Part shown: positions 53,787 through 64,000 of the stretch, piece after piece | Layout of the letters: each line of letters opens with the position of its first letter | Numbering within the stretch: the stretch's first letter is position 1 | Origin: Larix kaempferi | Lineage: Eukaryota > Streptophyta > Pinopsida > Pinales > Pinaceae | Length of the DNA stretch: 64,000 nt | Direction: 5' to 3' | Assembly: GCA_027924585.1 (NCBI GenBank) | Contig: BSBM01000007.1 | Coordinates: forward strand, 10,383,501 to 10,447,500 | Program-made: the position numbers and the translations under genes | The notes under the pieces: model-generated | Database searches by the model: none | Told to the model about the DNA's origin: nothing | What the model saw: only the letters and a program-made list of their open reading frames with translations

Positions 53787-54389
53787 CTAAGGGATACCCA
53801 TATGTTCCCATGTCTGCATGGTGAGAACATTAACTTCTGAGCCCAAATCTAAAATAACTTCATCCATTTCAAATGCTCCAATCTGTGTTGTGAGCCTCAT
53901 CTCTTTTCCAGTTCTAGTATGACTCCCAATTTGGTGAACAGCACACTCCGGTGTTTTTATCGAAGTAGATTGTTGACACTTATCCAATAGGTGTTGAAGT
54001 TCCATAGTTGCTTTTTCATTGCGCAACAACTTTAAGCAATTTCTCAGGAAAGTATGGACACTGCCTAGTGCATCCTCCTCATCATCATGTCTTCCAAATG
54101 TAGTGGCCTGTTCTTGCGCTAGGTTGTCTTGTCTTAGCACTTGCAGTGTAATACCTTTATGCGGAATTGCGACAGAACTTGAAGCTCTCGGATTTGAGAA
54201 ATACTCTTGAGCTTGCTTGAAAGCTTTGTTTTGCTTCTGCAGTTCGAGCGAGGATGGTTTAATATTAGCACGGAGCACCCATTGCGTCGCTTGTTTTCCA
54301 GTTCCCAACTCTAGCGCACCAGTGGTTGCTCCACTGCGCGTCACTATATTAACTGTAGGGTCTGGTTCTCTTTTTTCTGCTCCAATCAA
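53787..54389 (-). pseudogene. pol: Gypsy G protease region
   Basis: A 200-codon open piece in frame with gag and the following piece. Near its end MDEVILDLGSEVNVLTMQTWEHMG holds the protease catalytic Asp in a DLGS motif, as in many non-chromovirus plant gypsy elements. An Arg/Gln-rich linker and a helical segment (VHTFLRNCLKLLRNEKATMELQHLLDKC) precede it. A stop at 53784 separates it from the rest of the protease. Confidence 0.85.
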
Positions 54390-54446
54390 CTGAATATTCT
54401 GATTGACCTATGGCATCTTTGCTTGCATTTTAGCCATCAACTGAGG

Positions 54447-56390
54447 TCATTCTTCAATGATATGATCATAAGATTTACAGTATCTGCAGATGGTTGTAGG
54501 ATTTTGGCAATCCCTTGCATAATGACCTTGCGCTCCGCAGTTGTAACAAGTGATCTGTCCTCTTCCTCGACCAAAACCTACTGCGCATTCGCGACCTCTG
54601 TAATTTCCTCCTCGGCCTTCGCGAGTTTGGTCATACTGTGGACCTGCTGTGGGTCCTTGTTCCTCTGACTGTACTCTATAAATATCATGTTTTCTTTCCA
54701 TCATAAGATCATATGCTCTGCAATTGTTCTCATCATGGCCTACCGATTTACAGAAATTGCAATATAGATTCTTTGGAGTTTGTACATATTTCTGTAATAA
54801 GTGACATTCTTGTGGTCTGTGACCTCTAGTTCTATAGATTTCACACCAAGGCCCCTAAGCCTATGGTAAAGGGTTAGGTGCTCCAGTTGCAATATACTCT
54901 ATGAAAACAGGACAATGGTCCTTTGAATGACCTTGCGCTTTGCATTTTGTACACCAAATTTCTTCTTTAACTTCCTTGCCTTTCTTAATATCATGCACTT
55001 GCAAGGTTAAGTTTGCTAACTGGTTCTGTAACTGCGCAACATCGTTGCTTGCTCCAGCAATTGGTGAAGCTTCTAGTTTCATAGCTATCTCTAGAGCTTG
55101 TTCATGAGTAGTGAGATTCTGTTGCATAAGAGGAAGTCTAATGTGTGGAAGCAACGTAGCAATGAACCATTCCTTATGCTGCTGCGGTGCAAACTCAAAG
55201 CTTACTTGATCTATCAAGGCTTTGAACTTCTGGTCAAAGTCCCATACTGACTCTGTAGGTAACTGTTTTATGTCTTTGAGCTCGGTTATACACTGTGATT
55301 CTAATTTAGGTTTCTTGAATTCTCTAATCATAGCATTTCTGACATCAGCAAGCGTCCTATTCTGTGCTGCTGAGTATTTCATGAACCAAGTTAAGGCTCT
55401 TTCTCTTAGTGTGGTTGCTAACTGAACCAGCTTAACAACATCATCATTAATTTGCTTAATTGTCCAAATGGCTTCACATAGGAACCAGTGCTGCTTAGGG
55501 TCTTCTAGCCCTATTCCTCTAAAAGTTGGTAGCTTCATGTCATCACCCATCCTTCTTGCGCTAGGTTGAGGTGGAGGTGTTGTAGCACTACCTCCGGGAT
55601 GGTTAAACAAAGGGGGAACTGAGGTACTAGAAGTACCGTGCGGGCTTCTAGAAGGTGTTACTATGGGGTTATACTAAGCCCCGTATGGCTTTTGCGGTGT
55701 AAAAGGGTGATAAGGGATATGAGCACTCCCTTGTCTCTCTAGATGGCTCGCTCTAGGAACTTGACTAGCTTCTGGGCTAGACTCAAAAGAATGTTGGTCA
55801 AGGCCTACTTTATACCGTTTTCCACTATGAGTGAAACCAATAAGTTCAGGATCACTATCAGAATCTGCGGACATTACTTGTCTATGTTATTCATCGGAAG
55901 CTATGCATAGGTTTCCTTTTTCATACAGAAGCATTTTAATCCATAAGTTCAGAGAATTTAAGAACTTACCTCTGTGTGCTTGGAAGAAGCTCCTCTCAGC
56001 TTCGCTGAAACTTTTTCTCGTATCTACTGCAAACTCGGTGATGAAGCCTTCCAGCAGACTGTTCAACCAAAAGTCTACTGCGCAGGACACAAAATTATCT
56101 ACCCGCTTCAAACTGCTAACTAGCTCAGGCGTCCAAGCGACGGGTCGTTCAACATGCACAGTGGGTCTAGTATCTGCTAACTTAGCTATCTGCTAACTTA
56201 GCTAACTTAGTATAAATATGCTTCTGCAACCAGTCTTCTGTCTGAAGCCTAGAGCTTCTATTCTCTCGTTCAGCGAACTCTCTAGCCTTTAAATCAAACC
56301 AGTCTTGAATTTCTTTAGTTGTAGGATTCCACTAGCACATTGCCTTCAAGGTAATAGGGTCAAAGTCGGCAATGGAAGCATTTGGTGGCT
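54447..56390 (-). pseudogene. gag: Gypsy G gag with five zinc knuckles
   Basis: An extended N-terminal part (ASIADFDPITLKAM, WNPTTKEIQDWFDLKAREFAEREN, VERPVAWTPELVSSLKRVDNFVS) starts near 56385 and has two stops and a local duplication. The capsid (55610-55010) reads MKLPTFRGIGLEDPKQHWFLCEAIW, LTWFMKYSAAQNRTLADVRNAMIREF and FKALIDQVSFEFAPQQHKEWFI. Then come five CCHC-type motifs: 54912-54953 (CTKCKAQGHSKDHC), 54804-54845 (CEIYRTRGHRPQEC, second Cys lost), 54720-54761 (CNFCKSVGHDENNC), 54507-54548 (CYNCGAQGHYARDC) and 54447-54488 (CRYCKSYDH, last Cys replaced by TGA). An Arg/Gly-rich patch lies between the third and fourth. The frame is shared with the protease. Confidence 0.88.
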
Positions 56391-56590
56391 CCACACATCA
56401 TAAGGCAATAGAACCATTTGTTGGCTTCAGCAGTATTTCACACGTCACCGGAATAACAAGTCTCAAGGCAACAAGTCGCAAGGCAACGGAACCATTTGTT
56501 GGCTTCCTCTTTCTCTAGGTTGCGCATCAATATCGCACGTCGCCAGAATAATAAGTCTCAAGGAAACGAAACCATTTGTTGGCTACTTTT
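56371..56590 (-). repeat. Reiterated LTR-junction/primer-site sequence in the G leader
   Basis: AAGGCAA..GAACCATTTGTTGGCTTC occurs at 56402-56428 and 56480-56506, and as AAGGAAACGAAACCATTTGTTGGCTAC across the leader/LTR junction at 56560-56586. A weaker copy lies near 56371. CACACGTCACCGGAATAACAAG also recurs. On the minus strand each copy reads GCCAACAAATGGTTCCGTT, that is an LTR end followed by a primer-site-like TGGTTCCGTT. Confidence 0.7.
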
Positions 56591-58012
56591 TGGACAGACC
56601 CGGGTTTTAATGAGGCGCAGCAACAAAACCCCTTAGCGCACTGGCCCTCTCAGCAACGAGCTGCGCAGTAGCGTGAGGTCTCACCCGAAGTGGCTATGGG
56701 GGGGCTAAGGAATCAGGCTTCCTTAACCTAGGCGACACGGAGACTGCAATCTTCTCCCTTTATTCCTCTAGGATTCCTCAAAGCGGAACGTCTTACTCTT
56801 TCGCAGACTTCTCAGTGCAACAACACTGAAGTTTGCACTTACCAGCCTAGCTGCACGGTATCTCCGCTTCTGCGCACGAGGCAAGTACCCTCTGCGTCGA
56901 TACTCTATGTATTGTCTCTGCTTGCGCGCCCAGTGTGATAACGCATTCCTAAGCGCTGCGGCGATAGTGCTCCTATCGACTCCTTCGATAGTGCACGAAT
57001 ATAACTTCTAAGGGAGTTTCCATGACTTGCTTTATATACTCATTCATAAAGACAATGAAACATTCATGTAGACGCAGATAGTAAACTAAAACATGCATTC
57101 ACGCAACACAGCATCATAACAACGAGAATTATGTAGTTCACCCCCACGGGGAAACCACGTCCACGGGAAGTGTATCTTATATTAATCTCAAAGATGGGAA
57201 TTACACAATATGCTGCGCACATAGCTGTAGCCTTAGATCTTTCCAGGAAACTCCATGCACACAGCTGGGATCCTTTCTCTTAGATCTAGTCTCTTCCTCT
57301 ACAGAGATTAAAATGGTTCAGACGTCGACTCAGACTATCTGCAACTCAGGGATTAGCTTCACAGCTATCCAGTTCTAACTCTTGTCTTCTAACACATAAT
57401 AGAAGACTAACTAGCTAGCTAGCTTACCCCAAACAACTAACCTTCTTCCTTTACAATTATACATATATATAGGTGGCCCTGAGGGTCGCACCTTTACAAA
57501 ACTGTGGGCCTTTCCCAATAGTAATCCCCCAAAACCCTAACCATGGACATGGCTAGGTGTATTGTAGGCGCCGCTTGCAGTCACGTCGCCATTTCCTACA
57601 GGTTCCATGACTTTCGACGCAGATTGTGGGTATGGGCGCCGCTTCATCATTCACTGCTCCTTGTCCTTTGCCTTCAATACTTTGTTTCGTTGCTCTTTCT
57701 TGATCAGAGCAACCATAACTTCTGTACTTAGCCTTAATGAGGGTAGCTGAGCCCTCTATTATGTCGCTTCATTTATTGTGGTAGCTGAGCTTTCTACTCT
57801 GCCACATTCATTCTCCTTTGATGTGTGCATGCGAGCTCCACGATTTCTGGTCCGTACTCTGCGCTGAGCTCATCCATCTGGCGCCGTACTGCGCACCATT
57901 TACTTCTACCCAAAAATTGGTGCTTATTCAAAATTAGCACTTTCCCTTCAATACTTAGTGCTTTTTCCTCAAAATTCGCAGCTTTGCCATAGCTGCGGCC
58001 TAGGCTCCAACA
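56577..58012 (-). repeat. Gypsy G 5' LTR
   Basis: On the plus strand it runs from TGTTGGCTACTTTTTGG to GCCTAGGCTCCAACA and has the same length as the 3' LTR. Differences from it are mostly C/T and G/A. Confidence 0.93.
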
Positions 58013-58017
58013 CTTGA
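58013..58017. repeat. Target-site duplication of gypsy G, right copy
   Basis: CTTGA, matching 44857-44861. Confidence 0.88.
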
Positions 58018-58690
58018 TTAGCCAAACCATATGGAAAAAAAATATTATTTAAGGCACACCCCCCCAGTAGGGCCCTGCATACGAAGTGGATGTACTTCCA
58101 GGATTGGAACCCAAAACTATACCAACTAGTGCTAAAGTGTTTCTTGAACTTGTTCTAATGATAGGTATACTAACTCTTGGGATTGATGTAAAGGAAAATT
58201 TTGAAGTATTTCTACCTCCAGCAACTGTTTGAGGTTGTAATGATGTAGTCCCTTGTGCTATTGGTGAAACCATAGGGTCAAGTGTTGAATTTTGCATGTG
58301 ATTCCAATAACTGAAAAGAGGATTGATGTAATCCAATGAGTCGTTGATGTGAAGTAACACTAAGTCTGAAATATTTTTCAATGGTGGGTTTAGATGAGTA
58401 GCTATGTTGTTCTCTAGTGTTTCAATTTCAAATGGAGCAATATTATCAACAATTTCTGTGTTTTATTTGTTATGTAATGGTGAAGTTTCAATATTTGTTT
58501 GATGTTGTTCTTCTCTATTATTGTTAATTGAATCTAGAAGTTTTTTAGATTCCAAGTCACAAGGTTGTGTTTTTTGTATCTATCTTCGCGATGTAGCAAG
58601 GCCTTCAATTTTTCGGTGACACACCTCACTGCCACTGTGACTTGTGTATCGGGAGAGTAGCCACTTTGACAATTTTGATCAAAGGATTTC
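58018..58690 (-). pseudogene. gag: Gypsy C gag, N-terminal part
   Basis: An open frame of 110 codons (58381-58049) reads NISDLVLLHINDSLDYINPLFSYWNHMQNS and then Ser/Thr/Pro-rich sequence. Upstream pieces (SHSGSEVCHRKIEGLATS, KKLLDSINNN) can be aligned loosely with the N-terminus of B gag. It continues across gypsy G at 44861. The start codon is not certain. Confidence 0.62.
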
Positions 58691-61690
58691 TTTAAATTTG
58701 TATTCTAACTAAAAAATATAATGAAACAATACTAAGGAATTCTAGACTTAACAAAAAGAAAAAGTGTCCATGGAGTAAAAATGTCATAATAATGAATCCA
58801 AGAAAGAAAAGTAATTTTCCAAAGAACTGAAGCTCAATGAAAACACGGATTAGAGGGACTTTTGAAACTAGTAGTTGGTGAGGGATATGAAGGATTAAAT
58901 AATTACTAATAGAAAAGGTTTGAGAAATAGTTACAATAATCTTTATTCACCAGGGGTGCAAATATTGGTTCTTGAACAATCGCCCTCCCAAGGAGCAGGG
59001 TATTTTTTAAGGATTCTAATATTATACTTAAGTATAGTATTATAGGTGATTATTTTGGATTGGAAAAACATATATATAGATAGGTAGGCGAATATCAAAT
59101 ATGAAACATACAATGTACTACAGAAATTTGTAAATTTTGGATAAAAGTATGATAAAAAACATATTTTATGTATATGAAAGCGATATTAGAGACTAAAAAT
59201 GACCAAATAGAGAATTTATTTTTTGAAAAAAAACTCGAAAAATAGCAAATTGGTGAAACTTTGCCCCTAAAAATTACCCTGCCAAGGACTAAAAGCTTCA
59301 AAGTCTGTCTCAGGTACTGTAAGTGTCCCCACTCACAATAGCCTATCTGATATCCTAGGAATAGAAACTAAGTTTACTATTTCACAATCGACCGTCAGGC
59401 GGTACAATTGTAACTCTAGTACAACTCTCATAACCAGGTATTCTAGAAAAGTGATGTCACCCTAAGGACTTGTCACTTACATGGAATTCTATCATGAGTT
59501 CATATCCCACTAAACAAGAAAGACGGGGGTACCAACCTTACTTATTCATATTGACCTCGTGCTTGACTCATGTGTTAGATGCACTTTCCTGACAAGCGTT
59601 TTTCTACTAATGGATTTGAACTCTCAATAATCAATGCTAGTTTCAAAATTTTTGTAGCCCGAGAGTGTTAACTCTCCAATCCTAATCCATGGAACTAGCC
59701 TAAAATTGTTGGTGATATGAAAAGAAAATATTTGTTAGTTTTAGATTAAGCGTCAATTTTAAGGGTACTTTTCTTAGTTTCAGTATTGGAAGTGAAACTG
59801 GTGGTATGTTAACTTGAAATATTGAACCAAACAATGCAACATACTCACTACTCTACCTTTCAATTCGATGAATGCTCTAAACTAATGAAAAGTTAGAGTG
59901 TCATGTGGGTCTTTCAAACATGCAAGTTGAAAAATAGAATTAAAAAAAAAAATTCTACAACATCCATAAAACTCTTTCCAAATGTTTGAATGTGTTTCCA
60001 AATCTAGTGAGGTTTTGGTGATGCAAAATTTTTTGTTAGATTTTTTTAAGTTTAGGAACAGTTCTTCTGAAATATGGTTAATTATTGATTTCAAAAAATA
60101 GATTTAAACCAAAAAAATATCTCACTTGAAATGAATCTAATTATGTTTCGTGGGGGATCTTTGCTTCTCATTTGCAGGTCCACCCGAAAGTGTGAGCAAA
60201 GAGGATATGCAAATCCCTTTGAAGTAATATGAAGTAAATATTACAAATGAGTTCTCCTTTCTCGTTCACAATATCACCTCAAATCCCAAGTGAATAGGAT
60301 ACAGTAGCTCGAGAACTGTATGCAAAAATTAAAATCTACTCAGTTACAAGTGAGATCCACTTTATCATTTACAAGATCACCTGAAATCCCAAGTAAAGAG
60401 GATACGGTGTCTCAAAAAGAAATTTCTTGAAAAATCAAATCCTAAACTATTACAAATGAGATCCACTTTCTCCTTTACAAGATCGCTTGAAAGCCCAAGT
60501 GAAGAGGATACGATGGCTCAAACACAACTTATCTTAATAAAATTGAAGATTAAATATATAACTATCTATAATTGTGCATGAGAAAAATGAAATATTGTAG
60601 ATCCAAAACATAAATTTACTAATTAAAGTTGTTTCCTTGGTTTTGGAGGGAAAAAATTTCGAATTATCTCAATGTGTATTGTTCAATTTTTTGAATTTTT
60701 AAGGAAAATATATTTGTGAAATGTTTCCAAATTATCTTTTATGTATCATGATTGTGATTTGGTTTCTTGTTTCAAATTGGCAAGTATGTGGGATTCAAAA
60801 ATTAAAGGGCTTAAGGGTTCTTTAAACAATTGTTCATGTTCTTTTAATTTTTATCATTTGCAAACTATTCATTTAATCAAAATTTTCAGAAATAAATCCT
60901 AATTTCATCAAATCAAGGATCTAATAGAAAAATATGAACTCAAGCAATCAAATCTAAAACAAATTATGAGAACATTTTGAAAGAAAATCCCAAATTAGGC
61001 CATTTTTAAGGGTTTTGGAGGGAAACTTCAAATTTAGATTTTTCAAATCAAATCCTCCCAATTGTTTCCAAATCTATGGTAAATTGATCCTAAAAAATTG
61101 TTAATGTCATGTACAGGTCTACAAACACAAAAATCATGCCTAAAAGTGGCCCTAAAATGGTAAATTCTCACAACTAGTTTTGACAAATTTCTTGCAATTT
61201 TGAACCAAAAAACTTTAAAACCTTCAAAATTATTAAAATATTTCCAAATATTAGTTAATTAGGGTCCAAGTAAATTCTAAAATATAATTACATAGATTCC
61301 TAAGCTAATCACAGCAGAAAAAATTACAAGAATTGGTGAATTTTTTACCAATTGAGGACCGAAATTCAAGGCCCGAGGGTACTCGCTACTGGCATCATTG
61401 TAACCTATGAGTTTGAGGCATACTCGCTACTGTTATTAAGAAAACCAACAAGTCACTTGATTTTGTGTATGCTAAAATAATTGTGTGGCCAAGAACATCA
61501 AGAACCGAGTCCAAATCCACTAAAAATGAAAACAAAATGAGTTTTTAAAGCTAAATTTAGGTTCTAAATGGACTCAAAATTATTTTTACAGATGCTTAAG
61601 GAGGATTTATGACATATTCAAGTAAAATTAGGTAGATCTTAAGGGTTAGAACACCAAAATTTTGAAAAAAAAATCAAATTAACCCAAGTG
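58691..61690 (-). other. Gypsy C leader, non-coding
   Basis: About 3 kb without a conserved frame. Three related units, each with a word close to AAATCCCAAGTGAAGAGGATAC, lie at about 60240-60310, 60360-60420 and 60465-60530, a tandem repeat of roughly 115 bases (variants of ACAAATGAGATCCACTTTCTCNTTTACAAGATC). TACTCGCTACTG occurs twice near 61380-61430. The rest is AT-rich. Confidence 0.6.
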
Positions 61691-61699
61691 GAGTTGCCA
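61683..61699 (-). other. Gypsy C primer binding site (TGGCAACTCC type)
   Basis: On the minus strand TGGCAACTCCACTTGGG, one transition away from the TGGCGACTCC site of gypsy B, separated by three bases from the presumed LTR end at 61703. Confidence 0.65.
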
Positions 61700-61702
61700 C
61701 TA

Positions 61703-62340
61703 TGTTAATAGCAATTATTGTAGGGATGTGTCTACTCTAATTAGCTATCTTGCTATGAATTGGTGAGATTCAATTAACAGAAATGAAACAATCATCTAAA
61801 CTTTCCTAATATATTTAACCATTTAGAATTCAAACTAAACTTGGAGGGAAAAACTTAAATTCATAAATGGAAGGAAAATTGAATTGTTTCATATAACATC
61901 AAAAAAGAAAAGATACCTACTTACAACCTTGCTTGACGTGAATCCATTCTCCTTTGCTTTGAGCCATCCTTCTCCATCCTTTCCTTTGATCCTTCAAGAG
62001 ATTTGTTGAAGATGAACTTTCCAACCTTGAAATATTTCCATCATTCATTTACTCTCACTTTGTGTACCTTACTATGCCCCAAATGATTTTGTTTTATAAT
62101 ATTGGGAAATGGGAATTCATGATTCAACTTTCAATGTGGGATAATACCTTTTCTTGATTTTTGATTATTTTCACTAAAAAATCCACTTTCTATAGTATTT
62201 TCAGGCTTTTTGTCAAAAATTCAGAATTCACAGGCACAATTAATGCAGGTTGTGTGCATTTATTTTCATTGTTGACTAGTGGAGAGTAGATCTGATCCTT
62301 TAAGCAAGGAGTTCAATCACTGAACCATACCTGTTTAGTC
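61703..62340 (-). repeat. Presumed gypsy C 5' LTR
   Basis: It starts on the plus strand with TGTTAATAGCAATTATTG next to the primer site. Its content (a CTTTGCTTTGAGCC-ATCC stretch, T-rich end) is only loosely like the B LTR. The outer end is unresolved; the homologue of the antisense gene begins at 62371. No second copy is in the window, so this rests on the primer site alone. Confidence 0.45.
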
Positions 62341-62370
62341 TACCTCTTTCTTCACTCAATCCTTCTTATT

Positions 62371-63930
62371 ATGGAAGTAGTGATTAGATAAGGGAGGATT
62401 GTTCTCTTATGTACTTGCCTTAAGTCTTTATGTTGTGAGCGAATAGTAAAATGTGCTTCTAACCTTCACTTTGTTAAGGGTGTTAATTTGATTGTTAAAA
62501 CCCTGATGAGGTTGTCAGATTACTTGTTGTGGAGACTATTGGACATGTGGGACCCTAATAGAGGGGTATTCAGGGTTGGGGGAGAGGACCTGATCATCAC
62601 TACTTAGGATATTTATTTTAGGACAGGGTTGTCTCATCGTTGATTGAAAGGTCCCCTCCCTCCCCATATGGAGGGAGATATGATCCATGGATTAGTGGAT
62701 AGATTTTATGATGGTGACCAAAGTGCTTTGAAATATGGTCATATTTTTATGAGCCATTTGAGGGCTCTACCTATGATCAATTTTGTGATAGTTGGGGTGC
62801 GAGTTTTGGGGGTGGTGTCCCCCAACTGGATTACTAGAGGGACGCTGGAACACATCGAGAGGTTGTTGGTTGGGTGACCATGTGCATGCGGACCAATGCT
62901 TCTGCAGGAAATGACCTGACTGATGATGGAATTGCATTGGGGAGGTATTAGGACTACATTATTCTTTGGGAGCATGCTGTGCTCATACTTGTTCTAGTGG
63001 TACTCATCCATAAGGCCACCTATAGTGGTGCCTCAAAGGGGGGCTTAGGAGCCCCATATGATGTATTGGGAGAGGATCATGCCCCGTTCTATTGGTTGGT
63101 CTGTGGGGGATTATTTTACCCCACGGGTTTTGGATGTGCGGGAGGGAGGGATTGGCCAGATGGAGAGATACCCCTGGAGTGTGATGGAATACAGGGGGGA
63201 TTTGGATCTTCCTCTTCCTAATGGAGGATTCGATTCCTTAGGTACATTTTGATATTTGTACTTGATAGTTAAATATATTTGCGTGTACATACTTTGATTT
63301 CTGCACATTTGATATATATGATTATCATGTATTGATGACAGTTTCCCCCTTTTTTATGCTAATATTGGTCTTGTACGGCCATCTCGGTGACCATGAGTGA
63401 GGAGAGATTGACTAGTAGTTGGAGCTCGTCTAGTTATTGGAGGAGCTACTGCATAATGGGGTAGGAGTGGGGGATGCTCCTATCAGTGGTGCAAGTGTCG
63501 GAGGAGCTGCTTTGGGGGTGGATGTAAGGGATCAAATGGAAGTCGTCATGCCTAACTTGGAGCAATAGCTAGGGGCTATGTCTACAATATTTGAAGACCG
63601 GTGGGTCACAGATCTTGAGGATAAGGAGATTTCCCTGACTTTTCATCTGCTGGTGGAGTGTGGGACATGTTGGAGGCCCATTATGGGGTTGTTAGTAGTG
63701 GCATGCCATGTGGCATGAGAGGTGCACGGGGGTGAATCCCTTCCTCCATGAAATAGGCCATAGCCGAGAGTAGGGCTAGCCCAAGGACCAGATCCTAAGG
63801 TGGTGTGAGGGGAGGTTTTAGAGCCAATGGCAATTATGGGACCCCAGGATCCACCAGCTGGCAGGGTAGCTTTATTTTGTATAGGGACTTGAGCCCCATT
63901 TTTTATATGGTTATGATGAGACTATGGGAG
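62371..63930 (+). pseudogene. Fragment H: homologue of the gypsy B antisense gene
   Basis: One frame from 62371 to 63241 has seven stops. It reads LMRLSDYLLWRLLDMWDP, GVFRVGGEDLIITT, DIYFRTGL, GVRVLGVVSPNWITRGTLEHIERLL, EPHMMYWERIM and VGDYFTPRVL, and ends YPWSVMEYRGDLDLP. Block by block this is colinear with gypsy B 9990-10760 (AFRV-GERVDLPLTDVYCLTGL, EPRMVQWGEMM, VGRYFT, YPYRDMDYTGNPEAP). An intron-like GTACATTTTG to TTGATGACAG lies at 63242-63341, in phase 1 after the same aligned position as in B. The second exon (63342 on) is decayed. H is probably the 3' region of another Tat-like element that continues to the right. Confidence 0.68.
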
Positions 63931-64000
63931 GCAATCTATATGTGATGCATCCCCCATAAGGTTGTTTTGTATATTCCCCAAGAAGTCCATTTTTGTACAT

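Larger units (their letters stand above)
44862..58012 (-). mobile_element. Gypsy G: large Ty3/gypsy element with an extra 3' gene
   Basis: A 13.15 kb element in gag of gypsy C, with two LTRs of 1436 bases each and a CTTGA duplication. Order on the minus strand: LTR, repeat-rich leader, gag with five zinc knuckles, protease, a second gag-like domain, RT, RNase H, integrase, a spacer, a long extra gene, polypurine tract, LTR. The LTRs differ at about 18 of the first 200 positions but at very few in the middle. The protease (DLGS) and the presence of a gene after pol recall Athila-like elements, but I do not assign a lineage firmly. Confidence 0.93.

Noticed and set aside
1-64000. Host protein-coding gene, tRNA or rRNA gene
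   Set aside because: I found no cloverleaf with conserved A and B boxes, no rRNA-like stretch and no conserved non-transposon protein frame; all supported frames belong to retroelements.

Overview
This 64 kb window is almost entirely nested LTR retrotransposons. I found no host gene, rRNA or tRNA gene. The density of Ty1/copia and Ty3/gypsy elements, the age of many copies and the long non-coding parts point to a large plant genome. A gymnosperm-like genome is my best guess, but that is inference and not proven by any single feature.

Layout. The backbone is an old, broken Tat-like Ty3/gypsy element on the minus strand (here called C). Its gag starts near 58.7 kb and its last recognisable domain ends near 3.3 kb. 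It has been split by later insertions. Copia A (about 4.53-25.76 kb, +) landed in its integrase. A related gypsy fragment, D (about 28.06-34.7 kb, +), lies between its protease and RT. Copia E (36.73-43.75 kb, -, target duplication AGCAG) and gypsy G (44.86-58.01 kb, -, target duplication CTTGA) both landed in its gag. Copia A was itself hit by gypsy B (6.10-20.65 kb, -, target duplication ATTGC), which is the youngest-looking element: its LTRs differ at only about 14 positions in 713. A third copia copy, F, occupies 1-2.58 kb. At the right edge C's presumed 5' LTR (61.70 to about 62.34 kb) is followed by a piece of another Tat-like element, H.

How the parts work. B, C and D share a gene order: gag, a protease with an unusual Asp-Glu-Gly active site, extra zinc knuckles, RT and a decayed RNase H. 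In B and C integrase follows, and then a second, archaeal-type RNase H placed after integrase. B also carries a gene on the opposite strand (9866-11163, +) that resembles plant mobile domain proteins. It has a 92-base phase-1 intron, and splicing it out joins two open frames. Fragment H at 62.37-63.9 kb carries a diverged colinear homologue with an intron at the same place and phase. An array of eight hairpins with a near-constant loop fills the space where B's sense and antisense genes converge. G is a different gypsy lineage with five zinc knuckles in gag, a second gag-like domain between protease and RT, and a long extra gene after integrase (about 920 codons, one frame, a few stops). Copia A and E share a shortened internal region in which gag and integrase survive only as scraps, bounded by intron-like signals, ahead of an RT-RNase H block. 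None of the elements appears able to move by itself now.
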